Assembly: GCF_002093625.1 (NCBI RefSeq)
Contig: NZ_MRWD01000011.1
Location: 1 to 64,000, forward strand
Length of the DNA stretch: 64,000 bases
From: Rouxiella silvae
GTDB lineage: Bacteria; Pseudomonadota; Gammaproteobacteria; Enterobacterales; Enterobacteriaceae
Direction of reading: 5' to 3'
Shown here one piece after another: positions 45,882 through 54,890 of this stretch (position 1 is the stretch's first letter; each line of letters begins with the position of its first letter). Made by a program: the position numbers and the translations under genes. Below the pieces are notes generated by a model. It had not been told where the DNA came from and ran no database searches. It saw only the letters and a list, made by a program, of their open reading frames with translations.

Positions 45882-45910
45882 ATTAAAGCAATCAAATTGA
45901 TTTAATGAAT
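45882..45910. promoter_or_regulatory. ROK operator candidate, copy 2
   Basis: Repeats the first 22 bases of copy 1 exactly (core AATCAAATTGATT) 150 bases further on, about 30 bases before the binding-protein ATG. Placed to block importer transcription, and with copy 1 could support a DNA loop. Confidence 0.65.
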
Positions 45911-45940
45911 TAACACCTACCCAGCACTAACCGGAGAGAG

Positions 45941-47194
45941 ATGATGATCAAGAGATTACGCCCTGCCACGACACTGTGCGTGCTTTCTGCCCTCGCCTTT
46001 GGCTACTCGGCAAACGCACTGGCAGAAACCACCCTCAGCGCCCTTTTCATGACCCAGGCTGCCTACAGTGAAAGCGATATTCGCGCGATGACCGCCGACT
46101 TCACCAAGGCGCATCCTGATATCAAAGTAAACCTCGAGTTTGTGCCCTACGAGGCGCTGCACGACAAAATTGTCGCCGCACGCGGTGCCGGTGATAAAGG
46201 TTATGACGTCGTGCTTTTCGATGCCATCTGGCCTGCGGAGTTCACCAAGTTTGGTTTGCTTCAAGACGTCTCTTCCCGCATCAGCAAAGACGAAGCAGGC
46301 AAAATCTTTGACGGCGCTATCTCAACCGTGACCTATAAAGACAAACGCTGGGGCATGCCGTGGATCCTCGACACCAAATACCTCTATTACAACAAAGCCA
46401 TGCTGGCCAAAGCCGGTATCACTGCCCCACCTAAAACCTGGCAGGAAGTTGAGCAGCAGTCGGAAATTCTCAAGCAAAAGAATATCGTGAAGTATCCGCT
46501 GGTTTGGAGTTGGTCACAGTCTGAAGCACTGATTTGCGATTACACCACGCTGGTTTCGGCGTTCAAAGGCGATTTCTATCAGGGCGGCAAGCTTAACTTC
46601 ACTAATTCTGGCGCGATGAAAGCCGTGGATTATATGAAAGAGACGCTGGATAAAGGCCTGACCAACCCTAACTCACGCGAATATCTTGAAGAGGACGTGC
46701 GCAAGTCGTTCTCTAACGGCGACGCGGCGTTTGCCCTGAACTGGACCTATATGTACAACATGGCTAACGATCCTAAACAGAGCAAAGTTGCCGGTGACGT
46801 GGGCGTGGTGCCTGCGCCGGGCGCAACCGCTGGCGGTGCATCAGGCGTTAACGGCTCGATGGGCCTCGGCATTGCCAAAGCCAGCGCCCACGCTAATGAA
46901 GCCTGGGAATACATCACATATATGACGTCCCAACAGGTGCAGGATAAATACGCCAAGCTGAGCCTGCCAATCTGGAAGTCCTCGTATGATGACCCGGCGG
47001 TGCAGAAAGATCAGGAGCCTCTGATTGCGGCGGCCAAAACCTCATTAAACGTGATGCTGTCACGTCCGGTCACCCCTTCCTACTCTCAGCTTTCGACCAT
47101 CCTGCAACAAAACCTGCAAAGCGTTTTGCAGGGCAAAGCGTCGGCTACCGATGCGATGGCCGCTGCGACCCAAAGTGCAGACCGTTTACGTTAA
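45941..47194 (+). CDS. sugar ABC transporter substrate-binding protein
   Basis: A 417-residue exported protein of the extracellular solute-binding family 1. The signal sequence MIKRLRPATTLCVLSALAFG with cleavage after ANALA precedes the mature start ETTLSALFMTQAAYSESDIR. VNLEFVPYEALHDKIVAARG, GYDVVLFDAIWPAEF, WILDTKYLYYNKAMLAKAGI and ALNWTYMYNMAN are typical of family members for mono- or oligosaccharides. Start is either of two adjacent ATGs (45941 or 45944) after GGAGAG. First gene of a five-gene importer and kinase operon; sugar identity unknown. Confidence 0.9.
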   Translation: MMIKRLRPATTLCVLSALAFGYSANALAETTLSALFMTQAAYSESDIRAMTADFTKAHPDIKVNLEFVPYEALHDKIVAARGAGDKGYDVVLFDAIWPAEFTKFGLLQDVSSRISKDEAGKIFDGAISTVTYKDKRWGMPWILDTKYLYYNKAMLAKAGITAPPKTWQEVEQQSEILKQKNIVKYPLVWSWSQSEALICDYTTLVSAFKGDFYQGGKLNFTNSGAMKAVDYMKETLDKGLTNPNSREYLEEDVRKSFSNGDAAFALNWTYMYNMANDPKQSKVAGDVGVVPAPGATAGGASGVNGSMGLGIAKASAHANEAWEYITYMTSQQVQDKYAKLSLPIWKSSYDDPAVQKDQEPLIAAAKTSLNVMLSRPVTPSYSQLSTILQQNLQSVLQGKASATDAMAAATQSADRLR

Positions 47195-47203
47195 GGAATG
47201 ACA

Positions 47204-48106
47204 ATGCTCAGTTTGCCACAACGTGAGCGTCGTCAGGCATGGGTGCTGTTAGCACCCATGCTGGTGATGATGTTTTTGCTAACTGCTTGGCCGCTGGTCC
47301 GCACCCTTTGGCTCAGCTTCACCGATGCAGGACTGATCGGTGACGGAACGTCACCCGCCTGGGTAGGGTCAGACAATTTTATTTATGCCCTGACGGATCC
47401 TGATTTTCGGGCGGCCCTTTGGCGCACGCTCTATTTCACCTTCGTGTCGGTGATTTTTGAAGGAATTATCGGGGTTCTGGTTGCGCTACTGCTGAATCAG
47501 AAATTTTGGGGACGCAGTGCGCTGCGCGTGCTGGTTATTTTGCCGTGGGCGCTGCCGACCATCGTCAATGCCACCATGTGGCGGCTTAATTTCAACCCTG
47601 ACTATGGCAGCATTAATGCCTTGCTGACTCAATTGGGCATTATTGACCATTATCGCAGCTGGCTCGGCTCACCTGACTCGGCGATCAATGCTGTCATGCT
47701 TGCAGATATCTGGAAAAACTATCCGCTGGTCACGCTGTTAACGCTGGCGGCATTACAGACCATTCCGGAGGATTTGTTTGAAGCAGCTCGCCTCGACGGC
47801 GCCTCTGCTTGGCGTCGTTTTCGAGCGATCACCCTGCCTGCTATTGCGGCACCGCTGGCGGTGGCACTGATTCTGCGCACCATCGACGCGTTTAAAGTCT
47901 TCGACATTATTTATGTCATGACCCGCGGCGGCCCGTTGGACAGTACCAAAACGGTCAGCTTTTTCGTCTATCAGGAGTCTTTCAGCTATTTGCGAGCAGG
48001 CAGCGGTGCAGCCTACGCAGTGCTAATGACCCTTATCTGCGCACTGTTGATTGCCGTTTATATGCTGATGCTGCTTCGCCAGCGCAAACAGGGAGCCAGT
48101 GAATGA
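47204..48106 (+). CDS. sugar ABC transporter permease 1 (MalF-like)
   Basis: A 300-residue inner-membrane permease with six hydrophobic segments and the EAA loop EDLFEAARLDGASAWRRFRA preceding ITLPAI. The start at 47204 (MLSLPQRERRQAW) stands six bases after AAGGA; the ATG two codons earlier (47198) touches that site. It overlaps the next gene by four bases (ATGA). Pairs with the following permease. Confidence 0.9.
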   Translation: MLSLPQRERRQAWVLLAPMLVMMFLLTAWPLVRTLWLSFTDAGLIGDGTSPAWVGSDNFIYALTDPDFRAALWRTLYFTFVSVIFEGIIGVLVALLLNQKFWGRSALRVLVILPWALPTIVNATMWRLNFNPDYGSINALLTQLGIIDHYRSWLGSPDSAINAVMLADIWKNYPLVTLLTLAALQTIPEDLFEAARLDGASAWRRFRAITLPAIAAPLAVALILRTIDAFKVFDIIYVMTRGGPLDSTKTVSFFVYQESFSYLRAGSGAAYAVLMTLICALLIAVYMLMLLRQRKQGASE

Positions 48107-48942
48107 AAAAACAAATCCGGACGGTGTTGCTCTATCTGGCCGCCCTGTTCCTTGCTGTCACCATTTTGGCGCCGATGCTGTGGCTGTTTTTGATGAGTGT
48201 CAGTTCAAGCACTGACTTGGCGCGTATACCTCTCAGGTGGATCCCGCCGCATCTCGACTTTAGTCGTTATGCCAGTTTGCTCACGCTGCAGGCCGGTCAG
48301 CCCGGTGCGCTTTTCCTGCACGCGTTGGCCAACAGTCTGCTGGTTGCCTGTGGTGCTACGGTGATTTCGTTACTGCTGGCGATACCGGCGGCGTTTAGCT
48401 TTTCCCGTTATCCCGGCCGTGACGGCTGGCTTTACGGCAGTCTGGCCATTTATATGGTGCCGCCGGTGGCCTTTGTGCTGCCGCTGTACTTTATTCTCGA
48501 ACAAATCAGCCTGCTCAACACTCACCTAGGGCTGATTTTGGTCTATTGCTCAATGATCCTGCCGTTTCTGACTTGGATGCTTAAAAACCAGTTCGATTCA
48601 CTGCCGCTGGATATTGAACAGGCTGCGCGTTTAGACGGGCTGCGCTTTTGGCAGGTTTTATTGCGTATTACCCTGCCGCTGGCAAAACCCGCGCTCGGGG
48701 CTTCGGCGATGTTTGGCTGGCTGCTGGCGTGGGATGAATTCTTCTATGCGCTGCTATTTACCAACAACATTGATGCCCAGACGCTGCCAGTTACCATCGC
48801 TGGCTTTACCGCCGGACGCGCAACGGACGACGGCCTGATTGCCGCAGTCGGTATTCTGGCCGCCGTTCCTCCGCTATTTATTGCCCTGTGGCTGCAAAAA
48901 ACCTTGGTCAGCGGTTTAACCAGCGGCGGCAGTAAAGGCTAA
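48103..48942 (+). CDS. sugar ABC transporter permease 2 (MalG-like)
   Basis: A 279-residue inner-membrane permease with six segments and the EAA loop LDIEQAARLDGLRFWQVLLR before ITLPLAKPAL. It starts inside the end of permease 1, indicating translational coupling. The length and the PPVAFVLPLYFIL stretch fit MalG/UgpE-type permeases. Confidence 0.9.
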   Translation: MKKQIRTVLLYLAALFLAVTILAPMLWLFLMSVSSSTDLARIPLRWIPPHLDFSRYASLLTLQAGQPGALFLHALANSLLVACGATVISLLLAIPAAFSFSRYPGRDGWLYGSLAIYMVPPVAFVLPLYFILEQISLLNTHLGLILVYCSMILPFLTWMLKNQFDSLPLDIEQAARLDGLRFWQVLLRITLPLAKPALGASAMFGWLLAWDEFFYALLFTNNIDAQTLPVTIAGFTAGRATDDGLIAAVGILAAVPPLFIALWLQKTLVSGLTSGGSKG

Positions 48943-48971
48943 GTTTACCCGCACAGATAACAGAGAGTCGT

Positions 48972-49940
48972 ATGAAAAAACCTGAAACCCAGGCCCAGCT
49001 GTATGTGGTGGGTAACCTGAATGTTGATTTAATCATGAGCACGCTCGACCAATGGCCGCAAAAAGGCACAGAAGCCATGCTTGAAAGCAGTTCTCTGCGC
49101 CCTGGTGGCTCGGCGGGAAACTGTGCGTTGGCGCTGGCGGCGCTGGATACGCCCCACCGTTTGGTTGCTAATCAGGGCAATGACCAGTTTACGCCCTGGC
49201 TGGCGGAGATGTTTTCAACCAGTGCGGCGCAGTGGCCGCAGTACGCCTGTGAAACCTCACTGACCTTTGGCGTGACACACCCCGATCATGAGCGGACCTT
49301 CTTTAGTAATCAAGGGCATATAGTTCGCCTGAGTATGGAAGATGTGCTGCAACAGCTGCCGCAGGTAGCCCGCCCTGGCGATTGGGTACTGCTGTGTGGC
49401 ACTTTTTTGTGTACCGCACTGTTTACACAGTATCCGGCACTGCTGGCTGAGCTTAAAAATCGCGGTTATCAGGTCGCGGTCGATACTGGCTGGCCGCCAC
49501 AGGACTGGAGTGACGCCCTCCGCGAGCAGATTTCCCCGTGGCTACCCTACTGCGACGCCTTGCTGCTCAATGAAGTAGAAAGCTTGGGGCTCAGCGGCTG
49601 TGACAGCCTGCCTGCCGCCGCTGAAAAATTGCTGTCGGAGATGGCAGCCAATGCGAACTGTATCATTAAATGCGGCCCCGACGGCGCACACTGCTGGTCG
49701 GATGAGACGCACCTTTATGTCACGGCTGAAGCCATTGAGGTGGTGGATACCATTGGTGCGGGCGACAGCTTTAACGCCGGTTACCTTTCGGCGCTGGTTT
49801 ACGGATTAGACACCGCAACGGCGCTGCACTGGGGTATTCGCGTTGCCAGTGCAGCTATTAGCAGCTCACCACGTCAATATCCTGACTGGCAAACACTTTT
49901 CGCTCAATCCTCATCGGCCACCTCACGGGAGGTACACTAA
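48972..49940 (+). CDS. PfkB-family carbohydrate kinase
   Basis: A 322-residue ribokinase-fold sugar kinase. The front has VVGNLNVDLIMSTLDQWP and RPGGSAGNCALALAALD (PfkB signature 1 region); the C-terminal ATP site and catalytic Asp are in VDTIGAGDSFNAGYLSALVY. It probably phosphorylates the sugar brought in by the ABC importer. The next gene begins at the base after its stop. No isomerase or aldolase gene is adjacent, so the pathway continues elsewhere. Confidence 0.88.
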   Translation: MKKPETQAQLYVVGNLNVDLIMSTLDQWPQKGTEAMLESSSLRPGGSAGNCALALAALDTPHRLVANQGNDQFTPWLAEMFSTSAAQWPQYACETSLTFGVTHPDHERTFFSNQGHIVRLSMEDVLQQLPQVARPGDWVLLCGTFLCTALFTQYPALLAELKNRGYQVAVDTGWPPQDWSDALREQISPWLPYCDALLLNEVESLGLSGCDSLPAAAEKLLSEMAANANCIIKCGPDGAHCWSDETHLYVTAEAIEVVDTIGAGDSFNAGYLSALVYGLDTATALHWGIRVASAAISSSPRQYPDWQTLFAQSSSATSREVH

Positions 49941-51029
49941 ATGGCAAGCGTTGAACTGGTTAAAGTCGCTAAAAACTATGGCAGGCAGCAGGTGCTTAAA
50001 CCGCTCGACCTGACGATTAATGACGGCAGTTTTACCGTACTGGTTGGACCCTCTGGATGCGGTAAATCGACCCTGCTTCGCCTGTTGGCCGGCTTAGAGT
50101 CAGTGTCTGACGGCGATATTTTGCTTGATAGCAAACAGATTAATAATCTCGACCCCGCGGACCGTGACATCGCCATGGTGTTCCAAAGTTATGCGCTGTA
50201 TCCGCACCTGACAGTGGCCGAGAATATGGCGTTTCATATGCAGGTAAAGCGCGTGCCTAAGGCCGAGCAGCAAACCAAAGTGTTGCAGGCCGCCAAGGTT
50301 TTAGGGATTGACCACTTGCTCAAACGGCTGCCTAAAGATCTCTCGGGTGGTCAGCGTCAGCGCGTGGCAATGGGACGTGCGCTGGTGCGCAGCCCGAAGG
50401 TTTTTCTGTTTGACGAACCGTTATCCAATCTGGATGCACAGCTGAGAATGGAGCTGCGCGCTGAAATCAAATCGGTGCATCAGCAGTTTCGTACCACCAC
50501 GGTCTATGTCACCCACGATCAGATTGAGGCCATGACGCTGGCCGACTGCATCGTGGTAATGAAAGACGGATTTATTGTGCAGCAGGGAGAACCGCTGGAG
50601 ATTTACGACCGCCCGGTGAATACCTTTGTTGCGCGTTTTATTGGCTCTCCGCCAATGAATCTGTTTAACGGCGCGTTCAGCGAGAAGAATGGACTCCAGG
50701 GCGTGCAGTGCGAAAATCTATGGTTCCCGCTGCCGGATAAATGGCGAGAAAGTGCGCAGCAATCAGCGGGTAAACCCGTTACGCTGGGTCTGCGTCCGCA
50801 CGATATCCACTTGGTCGAGCACAGTACTCAGCCCACGGCGACTTTGCGGCTACTGGAGGTGACTGGCGAAAGCAGCTTGATGCATATCGACTGGAGCGGG
50901 TTCCCCGTTCACGTTCAGTGTGCAGGTCGTGCGCGCGTAACTGTTGATGCCCCACTGAGCCTTGAGGCCCGCAGTGAAGGTATTCATCTGTTTGACGCCG
51001 AAACTGGGAGCCGTTTACAAGAAAGTTAA
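49941..51029 (+). CDS. sugar ABC transporter ATPase (MalK/UgpC type)
   Basis: A 362-residue ATPase with GPSGCGKSTLLRLLAGLE (Walker A), FQSYALYPHLTVAENMAF, LSGGQRQRVAMGRALVR (signature), VFLFDEPLSNLDAQ (Walker B) and VTHDQIEAM. A C-terminal TOBE/MalK-like domain (about 235-362) has RFIGSPPMNLFNG and LGLRPHDIHLVE. The ribosome site GGAGG lies inside the kinase gene. Last gene of the operon. Confidence 0.92.
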   Translation: MASVELVKVAKNYGRQQVLKPLDLTINDGSFTVLVGPSGCGKSTLLRLLAGLESVSDGDILLDSKQINNLDPADRDIAMVFQSYALYPHLTVAENMAFHMQVKRVPKAEQQTKVLQAAKVLGIDHLLKRLPKDLSGGQRQRVAMGRALVRSPKVFLFDEPLSNLDAQLRMELRAEIKSVHQQFRTTTVYVTHDQIEAMTLADCIVVMKDGFIVQQGEPLEIYDRPVNTFVARFIGSPPMNLFNGAFSEKNGLQGVQCENLWFPLPDKWRESAQQSAGKPVTLGLRPHDIHLVEHSTQPTATLRLLEVTGESSLMHIDWSGFPVHVQCAGRARVTVDAPLSLEARSEGIHLFDAETGSRLQES

Positions 51030-51222
51030 CACTCGGCCGCTGGACCTATCACACGATATGTCACAGTCCAGCGGTTGATCCCTTCCTCTGATGCGCTATG
51101 CTCAATTCTTGATTTTTCGCCTTTCTTTTTTCACTATTAAGCAAAAGCTAAGCACTATTACAGCTATTATTCAGGGACTTATTCATGTTCAGGTCAGAGG
51201 CTTTCCTTTATATTCAGGCGCT

Positions 51223-52644
51223 ATGCCAATGAAACAACTTTCACTTCCTGGCGGCTATGGTTTACCCCTGCTCGTTGCAGGCGCCATTTTTATGGAAAAC
51301 CTCGATGCCACGGTTATCGTCACCGCACTGCCCAAGATGGCAGAAGCATTTGGCGTGCATGCGATCGACTTAAATATCGGTGTTTCAGCCTATATATTAA
51401 CCTTGACGGTGTTTATTCCCGCCAGCGGCTGGATCGCCAATCGCTTTGGGACGCGGACCATTTTCTCACTGGCGATTATCTTATTTACTCTCTCTTCCGT
51501 GCTGTGTGCCATGAGCACCAGCCTGCCCACTTTCACCGCAGCCCGTATGCTGCAAGGATTTTCTGGTGCATTGATGGTGCCGGTCGGCAAGCTGGTGGTA
51601 CTGCGAAATACCGCCAAGGGTGATTTGATCAAGGCGATTGCCACCATTACCTGGCCAGGTCTGGTTGCCCCGATCCTCGGGCCGCCGCTGGGCGGATTTA
51701 TCACCACTTACGCCTCGTGGCACTGGATTTTTATTCTCAACGTGCCGCTCGGTATTATTGCCCTTTTGCTAAGCATAAAACTTATCCCTAACGAAAAGGG
51801 AGAAAAAGGCGTGCCTTTCGACGTGGCGGGTTTCATTCTTACTGGCGTTGCCTGTCTGGGGTTAATGTTTGGACTGGATCTGTTTAACAAATCCGGTGCC
51901 AGCTACTGGCTGCCCTCGTTTTGCGTTATTGGTAGCCTGGCGGTTGGAATATTTGCGGTTAAACACTCATTAAATTCGGCGCATCCACTGCTGCCAATGG
52001 TGGCGATGAAAATAAAAAGTTACGGCGTAACAATAATTGGTGGTTCATTGTTCCGCATTGCGATTAGTTCATTGCCCTTCTTACTGCCGTTATTGTTCCA
52101 GCTCGGCTACGGTATGACTGCTTTTAATGCCGGCTTGCTGGTGCTGTCGGTGTTTGCCGGTAATTTGGCTATGAAGCCTTTTACCTCAGCCATTCTGTTC
52201 CGTTTTCCGTTTAGAAGTATTTTAGTGGTCAATGGATTTCTGAATGCACTGACTATTTTCGCCTGTGCGTTTCTGACGCCTTCGGTGCCAACGAGTTTGA
52301 CCTTCGTCTTGCTGTTTGTTAGCGGCATGACGCGCTCGATGCAGTTTACGGCCATCAATACGCTGGCCTTTTCACAGGTACCCAGTGCACAAATGGGCGG
52401 CGCCAATACGCTGTTTAATACCGCTCAGCAGCTCTCTTCGGGTCTGGGGATCGCCATTGGCGCACTGGCGCTGCGCATTGCCGAGCACGTTGAACCGGCG
52501 GCAAACAGTGGCACTTCGCTGGGCAGCTTTCATCTGGCGTTTATTATCGTGGGATGTTTCGCCCTGCTGGGCATGTTTGACAGTCTGACGCTCAGGGCTA
52601 CGGACGGCGATGAAATACGCCAAAAGAAAAAAGTCGCTTCGTAA
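51223..52644 (+). CDS. MFS multidrug efflux transporter, DHA2-like
   Basis: A 473-residue inner-membrane antiporter with about 14 segments. AIFMENLDATVIVTALPKMA in segment 1, GWIANRFGTRTIFSLAI in the 2-3 loop and GALMVPVGKLVVLRNTAKGD after segment 4 resemble MdtD/EmrB-type pumps. Start chosen at the ATG 51223 (MPMKQLSLPGG), six bases after CAGG; the frame is open 44 codons further upstream. Substrate unknown. Confidence 0.85.
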   Translation: MPMKQLSLPGGYGLPLLVAGAIFMENLDATVIVTALPKMAEAFGVHAIDLNIGVSAYILTLTVFIPASGWIANRFGTRTIFSLAIILFTLSSVLCAMSTSLPTFTAARMLQGFSGALMVPVGKLVVLRNTAKGDLIKAIATITWPGLVAPILGPPLGGFITTYASWHWIFILNVPLGIIALLLSIKLIPNEKGEKGVPFDVAGFILTGVACLGLMFGLDLFNKSGASYWLPSFCVIGSLAVGIFAVKHSLNSAHPLLPMVAMKIKSYGVTIIGGSLFRIAISSLPFLLPLLFQLGYGMTAFNAGLLVLSVFAGNLAMKPFTSAILFRFPFRSILVVNGFLNALTIFACAFLTPSVPTSLTFVLLFVSGMTRSMQFTAINTLAFSQVPSAQMGGANTLFNTAQQLSSGLGIAIGALALRIAEHVEPAANSGTSLGSFHLAFIIVGCFALLGMFDSLTLRATDGDEIRQKKKVAS

Positions 52645-52763
52645 TATCGCCAAGGATGAAGCAGGGATAGCCGCCCTCATTCATCCTGTGTTATTAATAA
52701 TCACAAGCTTGTGTCGTTATCTTTGCCCTGTGCGCAGGGCTTATTATTTTAAGGAAATCAGAG

Positions 52764-53513
52764 ATGATCGTTTTTGTAACCGGCGCAACAGCCGGATTTG
52801 GTGCCGCTATCGCACGTAAATTTGTTAATGCTGGACATCAGGTGATCGCCACGGGCCGTCGTAAAGAACGTTTAGCGGATTTAAAAGCCGAGCTTGGCGA
52901 TGCGCTGTATGTGACGCAACTGGACGTTACCGATCGCACCTCTATTGAACAGGCTATCGCCTCATTACCTGCCGAATGGCAAAAAATTGATGTGTTGGTC
53001 AACAACGCCGGTTTGGCTCTGGGTCTGGAAACCGCCGACAAAGCGTCGCTGGATGATTGGGAAACTATGATCGACACCAATACCAAAGGTCTCGTCTATG
53101 TTACTCGCGCCGTATTGCCGGGAATGGTTGAACGAAACGTGGGTCATGTGATCAATATAGGATCGACTGCCGGTAACTGGCCTTACTCTGGCGGTAACGT
53201 TTATGGAGCGACTAAGGCATTTGTGCGTCAATTTAGCCTTAACCTGCGTACCGACCTGTTTGGCACTAAAGTACGCGTCACTAATATTGAACCGGGCCTG
53301 TGCGGCGGCACCGAGTTCTCGAACGTGCGTTTTAAAGGGGACAATACCAAGGTCGGTCAGACTTATGACAAAACCAACCCGTTGACCGCAGAAGACGTGG
53401 CTGAATCCGTGTTCTGGACCTCTACGCTACCTGCACACGTTAACATCAACTCAATCGAGATGATGCCAGTCAGCCAATCATTAGCCGGGCTGCGCGTTCA
53501 CCGCGACGAGTAA
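52764..53513 (+). CDS. ydfG: NADP-dependent 3-hydroxy acid dehydrogenase YdfG
   Basis: Cytoplasmic short-chain dehydrogenase that oxidises serine and allo-threonine derivatives and reduces malonic semialdehyde. The 249 residues match E. coli YdfG (248) throughout: VTGATAGFGAAIARKF (NADP site), VLVNNAGLALGLETADKAS, INIGSTAGNWPYSGGNVYGA with catalytic Ser and Tyr, then TKAFVRQFSLNLRTDLFGT with Lys. An intrinsic terminator follows. Confidence 0.95.
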   Translation: MIVFVTGATAGFGAAIARKFVNAGHQVIATGRRKERLADLKAELGDALYVTQLDVTDRTSIEQAIASLPAEWQKIDVLVNNAGLALGLETADKASLDDWETMIDTNTKGLVYVTRAVLPGMVERNVGHVINIGSTAGNWPYSGGNVYGATKAFVRQFSLNLRTDLFGTKVRVTNIEPGLCGGTEFSNVRFKGDNTKVGQTYDKTNPLTAEDVAESVFWTSTLPAHVNINSIEMMPVSQSLAGLRVHRDE

Positions 53514-53541
53514 TGTCGCTTTGAGCGGCACTCTCGGTATA

Positions 53542-53568
53542 GGGCATCCTAATTGGGTGCCCTTTTTT
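53542..53568 (+). terminator. intrinsic terminator of ydfG
   Basis: GGGCATCC and GGGTGCCC form an eight-pair stem (one G-T) around TAATT, followed by TTTTTT. Confidence 0.9.
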
Positions 53569-53579
53569 AAATCAATGGA

Positions 53580-53906
53580 TCAGTAGGATTTCCAACCAGA
53601 AATAATGATCAGCATACCGGCCAAGGCCACGATCGCCCCCACCCAATCCGTGGTAGCCAGTTTAGCCCCGTCAACATAGCGTAACCACAGCAGCGCGGTC
53701 ATCACGTAAACGCCACCATAGGCGGCATAAACACGCCCGCTGGCAGCAGGATGCAGTGTCAGCAACCAGACAAAAAGCGCCAGACTTGCCGCCGCAGGCA
53801 GCAATAGCAATATGTTTCCCCCCCTGCGTAACCAGAGATAAGGCAGATAGCAGCCAATAATTTCGGCCAGTGCGGTGACAAAAAACAGCAGCGTCGTTTT
53901 AAACAT
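53580..53906 (-). CDS. ynfA: small membrane protein YnfA (UPF0060)
   Basis: A 108-residue inner-membrane protein with four segments, [20 protein letters not shown] at the front and [20 protein letters not shown] in the middle, matching E. coli YnfA. It has the SMR transporter fold and transport of cations or drugs has been proposed, but its role is not settled. In E. coli too it precedes ynfB. Confidence 0.95.
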   Translation of the reverse strand: MFKTTLLFFVTALAEIIGCYLPYLWLRRGGNILLLLPAAASLALFVWLLTLHPAASGRVYAAYGGVYVMTALLWLRYVDGAKLATTDWVGAIVALAGMLIIISGWKSY

Positions 53907-54036
53907 TAGGGTAAGACTAACTCCATTAGTTCAATCGTATATAAACCGTCTTCCCGACTTTAGGTGACGTATGCAGTCAGGGTGGTATAATTTCAGTAAT
54001 CGCGCTAGCGATGTGTAAACCTATAAGGATGAGCAA

Positions 54037-54405
54037 ATGAATACAACAGTTATGTCTCGATTGCTGCGCCGCATGTTGCCTGTCGCTCTGCTGGTGCTTT
54101 CAGGTACCTGGCAAGTTGCTGCCCATGCCGAAACCAACTGTGCAGGCGGTACCTGTGTGTTTGGCGGTAACGGCAATAATGCGATGAGCAATGAAGAAGC
54201 GCGCCAAAGCAAAGAGCAATGGAACGCCACTCGTACACTGCGCGATCAGAAGATTAATCGTCAGGAAAAAGACAACGCCAAGTATGATCGTTCCGTTGAC
54301 CTGCGCGATAGATGCAATGCCAGCCAGAATGTGAATGCTTATTGGGAACCTACCACCCAGCGCTGCCTTGACCGCCGCACCGGCACACAGCTAATGGCGC
54401 CTTAA
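54037..54405 (+). CDS. ynfB: exported protein YnfB (DUF1283)
   Basis: A 122-residue periplasmic protein of unknown function. The signal peptide cleaves after AHA; the mature part keeps the YnfB/DUF1283 core SKEQWNATRTLRDQKINRQE, RDRCNASQNVNAYWEPTT and CLDRRTGTQL. AAGGA precedes the ATG. Same place relative to ynfA as in E. coli. Confidence 0.92.
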   Translation: MNTTVMSRLLRRMLPVALLVLSGTWQVAAHAETNCAGGTCVFGGNGNNAMSNEEARQSKEQWNATRTLRDQKINRQEKDNAKYDRSVDLRDRCNASQNVNAYWEPTTQRCLDRRTGTQLMAP

Positions 54406-54504
54406 TTTATTATTAGCTAATTTACGTTGTTGTTAATTGCCGTAGTCAATAGATTGCAGTTCACTGCTAAACTTTGCATACAATCTTTTTAAAAGGACGT
54501 CATT

Positions 54505-54804
54505 ATGAAAAAGACTTTGTTGATTGGACTAACTTTGTTAACCCTGTCTCCACTGGCTGCCATGGCCTCATGTGACAGCGTTAAAGCTGATATCACCAAG
54601 AAAATTGTGGCAAATGGGTTGCCGGAGTCTGGTTTTAAACTAGACATCGTCGCTAATGACCAGGCCGATAAGGCCAGTGGTCAAGTGGTCGGCCACTGTG
54701 ATAACGACACGCAAAAAATCGTCTATAGCAAAACGTCTGACGGCTCTGATGACACCACTTCAAGCCCGAAAACCGGCACCAGTCAGGACGCAACAGCACA
54801 ATAA
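54505..54804 (+). CDS. ynfD: exported protein YnfD (DUF1161)
   Basis: A 99-residue exported protein. The signal cleaves after AMA; the mature part SCDSVKADITKKIVANGLPE, SGFKLDIVANDQADKASGQV and VGHCDNDTQKIVYSK matches DUF1161 and E. coli YnfD, with two conserved Cys. Function unknown. In E. coli speG and ynfC lie between ynfB and ynfD; here they do not. AAGGACG precedes the ATG. Confidence 0.92.
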   Translation: MKKTLLIGLTLLTLSPLAAMASCDSVKADITKKIVANGLPESGFKLDIVANDQADKASGQVVGHCDNDTQKIVYSKTSDGSDDTTSSPKTGTSQDATAQ

Positions 54805-54825
54805 TTATCTTTAAAATGTAATGCA

Positions 54826-54858
54826 GGGCCTAAGCTGTACAGCTTAGGCCCTTTTTTT
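54826..54858 (+). terminator. intrinsic terminator of ynfD
   Basis: GGGCCTAAGCTGT and ACAGCTTAGGCCC form a perfect 13-pair palindrome followed by seven T residues. Confidence 0.95.
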
Positions 54859-54890
54859 ATGTAATATCGCAGATTTGGTTGGTCTAGCGC

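Noticed and set aside
45642-45905. 87-codon plus-strand frame crossing the ROK promoter region
   Set aside because: Its repeated IKAIKLI segments are simply the duplicated operator translated; it overlaps the ROK gene start.
47345-47359. GTGACGGAACGTCAC as a matS site
   Set aside because: Arms are right but the spacer is two bases too long for MatP.
28416-47368. KOPS-like GGGTAGGG at 28416 and 47361 taken as evidence against the dif assignment
   Set aside because: KOPS bias is statistical, and dif is supported independently by a full 28-base match, matS and tus.
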